A DNA stretch of 64,000 nucleotides from Madurella fahalii (Eukaryota; Ascomycota; Sordariomycetes; Sordariales): assembly GCA_029876055.1 (NCBI GenBank), contig CM056875.1, forward strand, positions 4,737,001-4,801,000. Direction: 5' to 3'. The position numbers were made by a program, and so were the translations under genes. Under the pieces are notes generated by a model. That model did no database searches. It was not told the DNA's origin and was given only the letters and a program-made list of their open reading frames with translations. Shown here piece after piece: positions 32,505 through 42,914 of this stretch (position 1 is its first letter; each line of letters begins with the position of its first letter).

Positions 32505-33291
32505 CTGAAATTGTGCCGGAAACGACGGCCATCACACTGCAGCTATTGCAGGCAGTTGCGGCCAGACCTGGGGAAGGGGATGTGCATCCCAAGAACCCGG
32601 CGTTTATCGCTGTCGTCGACTTTATCCGGTCGATTCCCCAATTCATCCAAAAGCAACCGAGACCATCACGTTGCTGTGTTCCGTGGCGCTGGGACCGCTT
32701 TGGGCACGCGGGAGGCTGGGGCCAAGAGCGCTAAGATCCAGTGCAAGGGCCACCGAACAGGCTGTTTCCAGGGGTCTGGCCGGGGGCCTACAGTACAACG
32801 TGGCCTGTGCGGGTTCGCTCCGAGCTGCGGTTTTGTTTCTGAGAAGCAGCCCAGCGTTGCCCCTTTCTCACCAGCGCAACGCTGTCCAGAGAGATGATAT
32901 TCGCTGCCGGCCGGGAGGCTAGAAGATCTGCTAATGGCTGCAGGGATCATCGCCAGGCAGAGGATGTGCACCCCGTAGACGATGCTCGACAGTAACTAGC
33001 AGTTGCCGCGCGAACGCGCTTCATCCCCTATTGTGATTACAGCTAGATACCGCACATTGTGTCAGATTATGAGAGCATGCGCCTGTCCACATAAGGTACC
33101 CGGTGTCAACCAAAAGAGCCGACTGCGGGTGCAGGGCCGGCGTTGCACCAACCTTAACCGCTCAGACTCTCGGAACTGGAACCTCGGAGCTAATCACTTA
33201 TACAAACCGCCTGTAAGTGTGTTGAACGGCCTAAGGGAGGACGGGCGAGTGTGTTGCATTATCTCAAAGGTGCTTCGATCTTGTTGTATTA

Positions 33292-33294
<3 letters not shown>

Positions 33295-33369
<75 letters not shown>

Positions 33370-33380
33370 TTTTTTTTTTT
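33295..33380. repeat. (TC)33 microsatellite followed by T20
   Basis: Thirty-three uninterrupted TC units (33295-33360), then twenty T (33361-33380). It is intergenic, 580 nt past the 3' end of the LaeA-like methyltransferase gene (upstream in coordinates of ArfGAP). A near-identical tract lies at 38094-38160. Confidence 0.95.
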
Positions 33381-33961
33381 CAATGTCTCCATTCCCTTTT
33401 CTCTCTGATGGGGGCGTAATGAGCCAGGGAGCTGATTAGAACAAGCCACATTAAATAGTATGTTAGCCGAAAGCAGCATCACGGGCTACATATCACCCAC
33501 TGCAAGTATTCCCACGCCACCGCTCCAAGCTCTAGGGATCACAGATAGATGAATGCCAAATAGAAACCGCTCTCGCATGCAACACACATACCACACGCGA
33601 AAAAGCTTGGAACCCCCATCAAAAGGCCAATTCTGATCATGTATTAACCCCTGAATTCAACCCACTCATGAACCCTTTCTTTCCCATCATTAGTGCCTCA
33701 TCCCAAAATCTCAACAACAATCCGAACTGTTTTCCCGTCAACCTGGTGTTGCTATCACTACCCATCCCGTTCCAGAAAATAAAAAATAACTCCAAAAATA
33801 AGGCCCTGTCAAAATCCTACCAAGACATCGCCCCCCTTCTCAAACTACTCGTCTTACTGTTTGATAATTTGCTTCGGCGGGGCTCCTGGTGGGTGGTTGT
33901 GGGAGCCCGCATAGATGAATAGATGGCTGATAGACAACTTAGCGGACCCTGCTGTGACGCG

Positions 33962-35443
33962 CTAGACAAACTCTGGCTTCCGTCCGTAGACCACGTAGAG
34001 TTTGTGGTAGGCGTGGACCTTGCAGTTGAAAATGCTCCTCCGTACGTCCACCAGCGATACCTGGCGTAGACGGCTTGTGTTAGTGATTTGTGCTGTTTAA
34101 GCGCCTAGGAACGCGACCTGCCTCGATCTCTTCGACGGTCTTTCCCAGAAAGCGGTTGAACAAACCCAAACTAAACCCGCTTAACCCTTCTAGGAGGTTA
34201 CGTTGCCAAAGCATGCCGACATACTTCAACCGGGTCTCTTTCGGCCAGGAATTGAGCGGTATCTTGAATACCGTCTCGTGCACGTCCACGAAGCCTACTT
34301 CGCACATCCAGTCTTTCAGCTGCAGTGCGATGTCCTGCCTATTTGCGAGTCGGGAAACGGCAACGAATTCCCTAGCCCACCGCAGCCAGCCATAGTCGTC
34401 CGTCATGGTGCCATCGTCACAATAGGGCAACGCAGGGATTTCTTGGCATTCGAGCCAGCCACCGGGCTGGAGGTGGTCGAAAGCTTGCTGGATAATCTGT
34501 CTCTTCATATCAGACCAGCAGCTGTTCGTGATACGCGTGTGTATGAAGTCAAAGTCGGCTGGGTAGTCCCTGCGGCGGCTGCGTTAGCTTTTCATTCTCT
34601 ATCTAGGCCGTATCAAGCGGCCCGCGATGCCGTGTTTATGATGGAGGTCTCGAGGCGGGTGCTAGGGAGTTGCATATCAAGGTAGGACGTACCAGTCCTC
34701 GGCTCTGCATGGCATTGAGTTAGGCGACCGCTCCCATATTCTGGACCCCTTCCTTCTGGAACACGTACGAGTCTTCAACAAAGAATCTGACATTAGGAGG
34801 AACGAATGCCGGCTGGATAGGGGAGAGGTCCGTTCCGATGATTTGAGCTTCGGGGTACTCATCGCCCATCTCTACAGCCCAGATGCCGGTGCCCGTGGCT
34901 ATGTCGAGTATTTTCCGGGGGGGATGCTGGCGGGAAAAGGGGGCAAGACAGAGACGTCCACCCATGACCATCTTCACAATCTCATACTGGTCGTCCATGC
35001 GATTATTTTCGAGGGCGTCATTAGGGAAAGGATAAGCTGCGTAACGGTCAGTGAGAGATGGTCAGGGTGGGCAAGCGGAGAATGGAACAAGAGACATACA
35101 GCCGGCCCGGTACGAATGGTACGTCCTTCCGAATTCTTCTTGGAACCTGGCGATACTCTCTGACAGCGACTGAGTGTCACTGCGAAAACAAGCACATCAG
35201 CTAGGCGGCCGTAGGGGATTACTGGAGGTTTCGGTTCATACTAGGCGTCGTAGCCGTGCGGGTTGGGCTGACAAGCATGTACGTTAGCTCGGATTCTGAC
35301 AAGGACGGACAGATATCCAGGCTTAGGCGAGCGGTGAGCGGGAGAGCACTTACATCGGGCTCTATCCGGGCCGAGTCATCCAGATATGACTCAAACGTAA
35401 ATTCGAAGTCATCCAATGATTGATTATCCAAGGGAAAAGACAT
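33962..35443 (-). CDS. LaeA-like SAM-dependent methyltransferase
   Basis: Seven exons (35443-35354, 35267-35242, 35179-35100, 35036-34769, 34704-34693, 34569-34122, 34060-33962) give 340 aa. The core has N-R-M-D-D-Q-Y, the SAM-binding motif I-L-D-I-A-T-G-T-G-I-W, then G-T-D-L-S-P-I-Q-P and P-N-V-R-F-F-V-E-D-S. Later come Q-P-G-G-W-L-E-C-Q-E and a C-terminal Y-V-V-Y-G-R-K-P. Relatives include LaeA and many fungal secondary-metabolite or umbrella methyltransferases; the substrate is unknown. Exon 5 is only 12 nt (A-E-D-W region), and the last intron reads best as GC..AG. Without that intron the protein ends early in N-S-T-N-H. The gene is divergent from the PLP decarboxylase. Confidence 0.85.
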
Positions 35444-37146
35444 GCTGAAGGAGTTTGGTGGTACTGTAATCTATGTGCCGTCCGTGAGAAGAGATGTAGG
35501 AGACAGCGACTTCTGGATTGGAGTGTATTTGGTGCATGCGCTTGAGCGGAAGTGGACGAATGAGGGTGCAGAGGTGGGAGGGAGCACGACAAAAAGCCTT
35601 CGGCCCCAGCCAAGTGAAGAACGGGCCGGGGGCTAATATAGCTTCTGCACCACAACAAGGAGGGCGATGCGTACGTAAAGAAAATACAAGCCGGGAGCGG
35701 AGCGAGAGAAGAGAGAAGAGAGGAGAGGAGAGAGGGAGAGGAGAGAAGAAGAGTAACTAAGAAGGGCCGAGGCAAGTGACGAGCCGTGGGCGCAATTCCC
35801 TGTACCCTGTCAATGAGACGGGAGCAGACCCGGTAGCTTGGGTCAGAGGTGGTTCTTGTGCTCGGGCACTTTGTTGTATCTGTGGTTGGGACCAGAACCC
35901 TTGAACGCGGCAAGGGGAACGCGGCAGATGGGACTGGGGACTGAGGACCCAACAGTCTGGGTAGCATCCCAAAAGCAGCCGCGCCCACCGCGCCCACCGC
36001 GCCCTTGGAAAACAAAGCCAACAGCACCTACGTCAGGGATGGCTGCAACCGTCCCGCTGTGGTCGGCTAACGTATCCTCGAGAGACTCGGCTTCTCGACT
36101 TGGTGCTTGTCACGCAAGAATGGGCAACTGGCCACAAAGAACCGGCCGCAGTGGGCGACCCCCCCGGCCGGAGAAGCCACAGGAGAGATGGATCATGAGT
36201 GGCTCGCATCAATCCCGGCATGCGGGGCTAATGAGTGCTGCGGCTGCTGTTATGACAGGCAAGGTCCCGGGTCATCGGGGCGCATGCCCCTGCGAGACAC
36301 GACGTGGTTCGCAATGTCTCGGCCAGTTGACTGGAAGTCCCGCGTCGACGGACGGGGGCTCGTTCCGCAAGGGACGGTGCTTCAGGACCGCCGCATCCGA
36401 TCCATAGCCGTGGTCCCGCAACAGGAGAGATTTGGCGATTCGAGGCTGCCGTTTCGGGTGCTGATCAGCCCCCGGGCGGTTCAGCGGTAGGGGTTGGGTT
36501 CCGAATTAGACAGGGCCTAAACGTCCGTTTTGCACAAGCTACTATTTCCTTAACGCCCGTGCGGGCAACTTGATCGGCTGCGTTGCAAGCTTGGCGAATC
36601 GCCGGTGAGGGATCGAGATGCAAGCCACCTTCCACTAGTGTAGTGTAGGAGGCGTCATTTGCTGACGAGCGGGCAGGGTAGAGTCCACGTGCCTCTGCTA
36701 GCCATCGGAGGCTCTAGAATCTTAGTTGCACGAATGATGATCGGAGTTCCCGCGTCAAGTGAGAAAAAACGGGCCGACGGGAAGTACCGAAACCAGACCC
36801 ATCGGCAGTGCTTTTGCCTGATAAATTACGGGGAACGATTTACGCCCGTACCGAGACCAGCGGGCACCTTCCTTATCAGTCCGGTATTTCCGGATTCCCA
36901 TGTGTGTGTCCAAAACCTGACTTTCCGTAACCGGAGGTATTTCCTAGTGTCGGCGCGCCTGGAATCCTCCTGACCGGCCTGGCTACGTGTAATCAGTAGA
37001 TGACTTTTTATGCTGCATATCTGTGCAAAACTCGGTCGGTTTCCGCTCGTTGGTTTTGTTCAGGCAAACAACGAGTGATAATTAGCCAAGAGGGGAAATA
37101 GATAAAGTGAACCACTGTAGGCAACGTGGGATCCAGCTCCAATACC
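35444..37146. other. Divergent intergenic region, methyltransferase / PLP decarboxylase
   Basis: About 1.7 kb. A 50-nt all-purine (GA-rich) tract lies at 35704-35753, about 260 nt upstream of the methyltransferase ATG (pyrimidine strand in its sense). Otherwise nothing recognisable. Confidence 0.5.
35704..35753. repeat. 50-nt polypurine tract
   Basis: Uninterrupted A/G sequence on the + strand, a CT-rich tract in the methyltransferase promoter sense. CT-rich stretches are common near transcription starts of filamentous-fungal genes. Confidence 0.8.
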
Positions 37147-38089
37147 ATGGCGCATTCGACGTCGGGGGATGCCGGGCCCGGCACGAGCACGAACACCAAG
37201 ACCGAAGCCGACTTCCTCCTCCAGGCTTACACCCGCCTCCGGCAAGCCGTCGCCGACCGCGCAGCCCCGTCCGACGGCAACGGCATCCTCCCGTCCCCCT
37301 CAACCCTCGCCACGTGCCTCTCCTCCCTCCCCTCCTCCACCTCCCCATCCTACCTCTCCCCCCTCGGCCCGTCCCCAACCCTCACCCACCTCCTCGACAC
37401 CGTCCTCCCGGCCTTGAACCACCAGTCCCTCTCCCCGCGCTACCTGGGCTTCGTGACAGGCGGCGTCCTCCCCATCGCCGAGGCGGCCGACAACCTCGTC
37501 TCGGCGCTCGACCAGAACGTGTCCGTCCACTTCCCGGCCTCGGCGTCACAGCCATGGGTCCACTCGGCCAGCACGGCAGTCGAGGACGCCGCCCTGCGCA
37601 TGCTCATCTCCCTCCTCCGCCTCGGCGAGGACCCTTCCGTCTGGCCGGGGCGCATCTTCACCACGGGCGCGACGGCGAGCAACATGCTCGGCCTCGCCTG
37701 CGCCCGCGAGGCCGTGCTCGCCGCCAGACTGCCCCCCAGGACCACCGTCGCCGAGGTGGGGCTGCTGGCGGCGTGCCGCGCCGCTGGCGTGACCGAGATC
37801 CAGGTGCTTACCAGCATGGCGCACTCGTCGCTGGTCAAGGCGGCCAGCGTCGTCGGGCTGGGCCATACGAGCGTGAAGGAGATGGGGGTGAGCAAAGGGG
37901 AGCCGTGGCGGCTGGATCTGGACGCTGTCGAGAGGGAGTTGGAGAGGGAGAAGGACGGGGTGGTGAGCATCATCGCCGTGAGCGCCGGCGAGATCAACAC
38001 GGGGCGGTTTGCGACCAACGTGTTGGATATGCCTAAGCTGAGGAGTTTGGCGGATCGGTACGGAGCGTGGATTCACGTCGATGGGGGTG

Positions 38090-38164
<75 letters not shown>

Positions 38165-38964
38165 CCGCCCTCCCACCCCTCCTTCTTTCCTTCTCTCCGC
38201 CCTTTGTTTTCAAGCTGCGATCTGGATGTTGACGAGAGTTTTAGCCTTTGGTATCTTCGCCCGTGCCTTACCCAAGACGGACGAGTTCCTCGGCTTGCAC
38301 GCACACGTCGCCGGGTTGGACTTGGCTGACAGCATCACGGCCGACGGGCACAAGCTTCTAAACGTGGTACGTGATCCTTCATAGAAACGTAGATGTGTGA
38401 ATTTCTGTCCTCAACCTGACCCTGACAAAACACCTAAAGCCTTATGACAATGGCATATTCCTCTGCCGTGACGCGGCTATCCTCTCGCAGGTGTTCAGCA
38501 ACCCCAACGCCGCATATCTCGCGTCCCAGGGAGACTCCACAGGTATTGTCAGCCCTCTCAACGTTGGCATTGAAAACTCTCGCCGTTTCCGCGCCCTCCC
38601 TGTGTATGCTGTGCTTCTGAGTGAAGGAAGAGACGGGATTGCCGCTATGTTGAGTCGGATGGTCCTCCTCGCGCGCGAGGTCGCTGGCTTTGTGCGCGAC
38701 TCTGAGCACTACGAATGGCTGCCGAGGGAGGATGAGTCGTTGGAGAGCACGCATATCATTGTGCTATTCCGGGCCAGGAATCCAGCGCTCAACAACGTGC
38801 TGGTCGATCGGATCAATGCAACAGGGAAGATGTTTGTGAGCGGGACCAAGTGGGATGGGCAACCAGCTGCGCGTATCGCGGTTGCGAGCTGGCGGATCGA
38901 TGTTGAGAGGGATGCAGCGGTCATCAAAGATGTTTTGACGTCTGTTGCTGAGGGCCATTCCTAG
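37147..38964 (+). CDS. PLP-dependent group II decarboxylase (aromatic-amino-acid decarboxylase-like)
   Basis: Fold-type I PLP enzyme of 528 aa from exons 37147-38086, 38245-38366 and 38440-38964. Family marks are P-R-Y-L-G-F-V-T-G-G near the N-terminus, F-T-T-G-A-T-A-S-N (cofactor phosphate binding), H-V-D-G-A-F-G (the PLP-ring Asp) and the Schiff-base lysine Lys350 in A-D-G-H-K-L-L-N-V-P-Y. Such proteins decarboxylate tyrosine, DOPA, tryptophan or glutamate; many fungal members are uncharacterised. The substrate is not predictable. Intron 1 contains (TC)33 beginning 7 nt after the donor. The start is the first ATG (ACCATGG); the frame is open further upstream without an ATG. Confidence 0.88.
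38094..38160. repeat. (TC)33 microsatellite inside intron 1 of the PLP decarboxylase
   Basis: About 33.5 TC units, starting 7 nt after the GT of the 5' splice site and making up over 40% of the 158-nt intron. Read unspliced, the tract would encode alternating Ser-Leu. Confidence 0.95.
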
Positions 38965-39204
38965 CGCCGTAGACTATCGCGTCGGGCGGTTGAGGCGATA
39001 ATACTTAGAGCGCTAGAGAAAAGTAGAGACGGCATTGTTGAGAGGTCGAGACACTCCGCGTCTTATTGTCTGATTGAGGTGTTTTGCAGGCCGTGTATCG
39101 AGCTGGCCAGCTCAGAGGCCCTCATGCCTAGTAGGCGTCAAGCAGCGAGCGGTGGCAGGACGATGAAGCCAAACCGCTGCCGATTATTCCCCTCCATCTC
39201 CAAC

Positions 39205-39480
39205 CTAACCAAACTTCCTCGTGCCGCCCTTGAACTTCTGTTCCTCGCCCTTCTTCCTTCCCTTCCCGATCAACTCTAAATGGCCAGCCCGTTCGCCTAG
39301 CATCTGCTCCGTCTTGGCAACTAGCCCTGCCGTGAATTTCTTCTGGATTTTGTCGGCGGTTGTCTTTGGCCGCTTAGACTTGTTGACGGCGCCCTTCTTT
39401 GCTTGCTGCTTTCCTCCCGATTTTCCGCCCTTCCCGCCCGGATTGGGCTTTGGCGTCTTCTTTACCGCACCTTGGGCCAT
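39205..39480 (-). CDS. Small basic DUF2462 / UPF0390 family protein
   Basis: Intronless, 91 aa, starting M-A-Q-G-A-V-K-K. It has a Gly/Lys-rich N-terminal half (G-G-K-G-G-K-S-G-G-K) and the family core K-I-Q-K-K-F-T-A-G-L, then M-L-G-E-R-A-G-H-L-E-L-I-G-K-G-R-K-K. The family (human C19orf53-like) is small, basic and probably nuclear or nucleolar; its molecular role is unknown to me. The frame is open upstream, but the conserved M-A-Q-G start and family length decide the start at 39480. It is convergent with the PLP decarboxylase. Confidence 0.85.
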   Translation of the reverse strand: MAQGAVKKTPKPNPGGKGGKSGGKQQAKKGAVNKSKRPKTTADKIQKKFTAGLVAKTEQMLGERAGHLELIGKGRKKGEEQKFKGGTRKFG

Positions 39481-39891
39481 TCTCTGGATGGAGCTGGCAA
39501 ATTGACAAAAGAGTGTTGGTTGGGACTTGGATATCGTGAGAAGTCGCACCATAGAAAATAATTCTGGATTAAGGTGATAATTATGCCGCCGTTTACCGCT
39601 TTTGATAGCTTGGCATCAGATGGGGCGACCTTCTGCCGAGCAGTTGGAACAACAACGCCGAGACTGAATTTTGTAGACTTTATCGCAACCCACGTATTTG
39701 CCTAGTTCCCAACAATTCCAACACCAAGTGCGCCCATTGAAGTACCGAGACGCTAGCGGTAACTCGAAATGAAACGCAATAAAGTAACTCCAAAGCCCAG
39801 CGCTCGAGTGAAGTCCATATATCCAGATTCCAGACAGTGAATTAACCAAGCAATGCCTCCAAAACCATGACACTGCCATCTCCTGGCCCTA
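39481..39891. other. Intergenic region, ATG7 3' flank / DUF2462 promoter
   Basis: 411 nt between two minus-strand genes. Nothing recognisable. Confidence 0.5.
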
Positions 39892-42147
39892 TTATATCAA
39901 CACCCCCTCCCCTTCCTCCTCCCCCGCACCCTCGTCCTCACTCCATTCCACCTCGGCAGCGGCCAACTCCGCCTTCCTCTGCACCTCGGCCAGCCCACTG
40001 AGCTCGGCAACATAATTGCGGCTATTGAGGGCCTTCTTGACGAACTCCCAGCCTTCAGACTTGTAGGCAGAGATAATCGGATTGCTGCATGCACTGCACT
40101 GCGGGTAAGACCTGCCGTGAATGACCATGTTCTGGAAAGTAGACAGGAACCCCCTGATCTGGTGGGGGACAATGCCCAGAGCGTGATCCGGCGGGTCTCG
40201 GTCATAATTCTGCCGCGATGTGGCTACCGGTGCAGGTGCATGCTGCTTCCGCGGGTGTTGCAGGACGCTGGTGAGAAGCTCAACGAGCAGCGCCGACGCG
40301 ATAGCTGCCACGCCCGGACGGGTGACGGTGCACTGCTGGTCGAGGGTTTGATCCTTCATCGACTAGAGTCTGTTAGTGAGTTTATTTCACTTTAGGTCTT
40401 CCGCAATTATCCAGCTTACATTGGCTGCGACGATAACATCGTTGCAGAAGTAGCAGCCCAGGGTCTCCTCACTGCCGTCCTCTGGTGTCGCACCGTGCCG
40501 CATTACCACGTATGTGTCGAATCCCAGGGCCCCATTCATCACGATCTTGTTGGAGGCCTTGCCCATCAGAGTCGGCAGCCACCTGGACTCACGAGTGTCC
40601 ATAAGGAGAAATATGGCGTCATGTGCGTCCACGAGCTCTTGGAGCTTGGTGAAATCCGCCTTTACCTTTGACTCGTCCAGGACAGGATGGCCCAGCATCG
40701 GCACGGACAAGACATGACCTTCCGCCTCTATCCCAGGATAGATTTCCTTGAGAGCTTCTGCCGCGCGAATCGCCTTGGGTTTCCCCCCGTTGAGACAGTC
40801 GTCAAACTCGAACAATGGCTGCCGCACGGGATTAGAAAATGATACCGTGCCGTAATCGACAAAGGTAATCTTTCGCACGCCCCATCCCATCAAGTTTCTG
40901 GAGACGTAGCTCCCTAGTGTCCCTGCGCCGAGCAGCAAACACTTGGTGCTCTTGATCGTATCTAAATCGAGGTTGGGTGCTAACCGCCACTTCATCAGCT
41001 TCAGGTTTAGGTCGACAGCTTGGTCAGCTAGCCGTGCGGGATCCATATATTCCGCCAGGTTAGCAACCCGGGCTCTCAGTTTGCCATTGGAATCTCTCGC
41101 CCACCCCGTTACGTTAGGCATCTTTGCTGGCTCTGTATTTGCGGCCGGATCCACTGACAGCGGGAGAATTATGCTTCGGGCCTCATGCCTCCTCGCCTGT
41201 GTGTCACGGTAACAAAGGATCTTGACTTTGTCCATGCGGTATCGCTGTCTAATCAAAACCAAGAGATTACGGAGCGGCCAGGATGCAGAATCCGGGTAGT
41301 TGGAGGGATCCACGAACGCGACGTACTGGTCGGCTTCGTCGACGCCGTTAAAGAAACCCGTCTCGAAATCTCTAAGGGAGCCGATATCCCATCGATACCC
41401 TATTTCCAGGGCCGTTTCGCCAATCGGGGTCCTAGAGGTTGCGTCCTCACCGCGGACCTTCTTGGCAAGAAAGAAGCCGTGTTCTTTCTCGTTGCTGACA
41501 ACGTATCGCCATGTCCCTACCGCCTCGACGAGGGCTGTGCTCTCCTTCGAGTCCAAGCGTCCAATCTCCCCAGTTCGCTTCCAGGGAGGGTCTGAGTGAA
41601 GCGCAGGAAAGGCGAACCAATAGGTGAACCGATACTTCTTCAGATCTGCAAACGAGAGGATGGCAAACGACGACAGAAGCGACGGTACAGAATAGATTGT
41701 GCCGTCTTGGATAGCCTCCCAAATCTGCCAAGTGTCAGAAAGGAGCGTAACGCCGAAGGTGTAAGTACGTACCTGTCGACCAGCATCCGTAATCATGGCG
41801 TTCTTGTCAATGTTCTTGAACTCTTCAATGGTGTTGACGTTCTTGATGTAGCCCTTTGCCCGGCTCATCCCGGCGGGCACGCTTCTCTGCTCGTTAGACA
41901 CTGCATCCGGCCAGATATCTGAACGCTCCTAGAATAGAAGAACTCACTCTTTGCTTGTGAGTGCGTTCCCGAGAATCTGCATCTTAGTGCTAGACTCTGG
42001 GTCGGCTTGCGGAAGAGGCTCATACAAGCCCAGCACCGGGCGAGCCGAATCGTCGAGCTTGTCATGATCCAGCTTCGATGAGAATAGAGCGGAATAGAAC
42101 GGCAGCTCTATCTCCGAGGAGAACGGCACGAACTTGAGTGCGGCCAT
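39892..42147 (-). CDS. atg7: Ubiquitin-like-modifier activating enzyme Atg7
   Basis: E1-type enzyme that activates Atg8 and Atg12 for autophagosome formation. Exons 42147-41948, 41884-41773, 41724-40420 and 40362-39892 give 695 aa. The N-terminal domain begins with L-K-F-V-P-F-S-S-E-I-E-L-P-F-Y. The E1 core has the ATP-binding L-L-L-G-A-G-T-L-G-S-Y-V-S-R-N-L and T-F-V-D-Y-G-T-V-S-F-S-N-P-V-R-Q. The catalytic cysteine is Cys550 in Q-Q-C-T-V-T-R-P-G. Zinc-type pairs C-Y-F-C and C-S-A-C are present, and the tail is acidic. Nothing is missing. The exon 1/2 junction (K-E-S-V-P-A-G) is my best choice among close acceptors. Confidence 0.96.
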
Positions 42148-42914
42148 CGGGGGCGGCTTTGGATTCGTGTATGGATTTACGACTGGCCTAGTGAGAGATA
42201 TCGATTATTGGGGAGAATGATGGTGAGCGAGAATAGGCTGAAGCGTAAGAGTCCGGCCTATGAGTCAAGGCGAGAGCCCACGAGATACACCGGGGCCTGG
42301 CGGTGCGTTGGGAGGGTGGACAGAGAGTCACAAAGTGTGGGCTCTTAAAAGATACACCTTCGACGGGTGCTTGATTTCGAGACAATACTGGGTCCTATAT
42401 GGATACAAAGCAGCGGCTACGGCCGATGATGGGGACCCGAGTCCTTATGTCGGGTCGAACAAAAAGAATGGTCAGCTGCGGCGTGTCCGTTGTCTTTGGC
42501 TGCTGACCCTCGGATCACGGGGAAGGAGTTGTCCTCGGTGTTTCCAGGTTTCTAAGCAAGGCAGACGGATGGTGGGGGAGGTTCTCGGCTTCTCTGCCCC
42601 GCTCTCAACGGTCACAAACGGACAGGCATCAGCTGCAAGGCGCCCCGCCGGCTAATCTCCGGGTACCTGTGCAAAGCTCAAGACTTGGTACCCGAACGCG
42701 TAAATTGGCTCCAGGGACGCGTCGGTCGACCCGCCAGGGGCAAGCCACCAGCAAGACCCCGCCTCTGCCCAACCAGAAGAGGGGGAATGTGTGGAAAGCT
42801 GGACGGCCCGAAGAATATTTCATATTTATCCATTCTAGATGCAGGTTTACATGCAAGCATTCCTGTGGTTCTGACTTGCGGCACATTGAACCAAACCGAG
42901 GGACTGACCTGAAC
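42148..42914. other. Divergent intergenic region, ATG7 / dCMP deaminase
   Basis: 767 nt of shared upstream sequence. No distinctive element seen. Confidence 0.5.

Larger units (their letters stand above)
31948..33961. other. Long intergenic region upstream of the ArfGAP gene
   Basis: About 2 kb without a supported gene. It contains two neighbouring palindromes (32472-32485 and 32487-32504) and the microsatellite (TC)33-T20 (33295-33380). Short Ser/Leu-repeat ORFs here are products of the microsatellite. Confidence 0.5.

Noticed and set aside
33251..33482. Ser/Leu- or Arg/Glu-repeat ORFs on both strands
   Set aside because: They are translations of the (TC)33 microsatellite.
35444..38964. 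Methyltransferase plus PLP decarboxylase plus (TC)n flanks as a small biosynthetic gene cluster
   Set aside because: Only two genes, no backbone synthase, transporter or regulator nearby; a divergent pair alone is not enough evidence.
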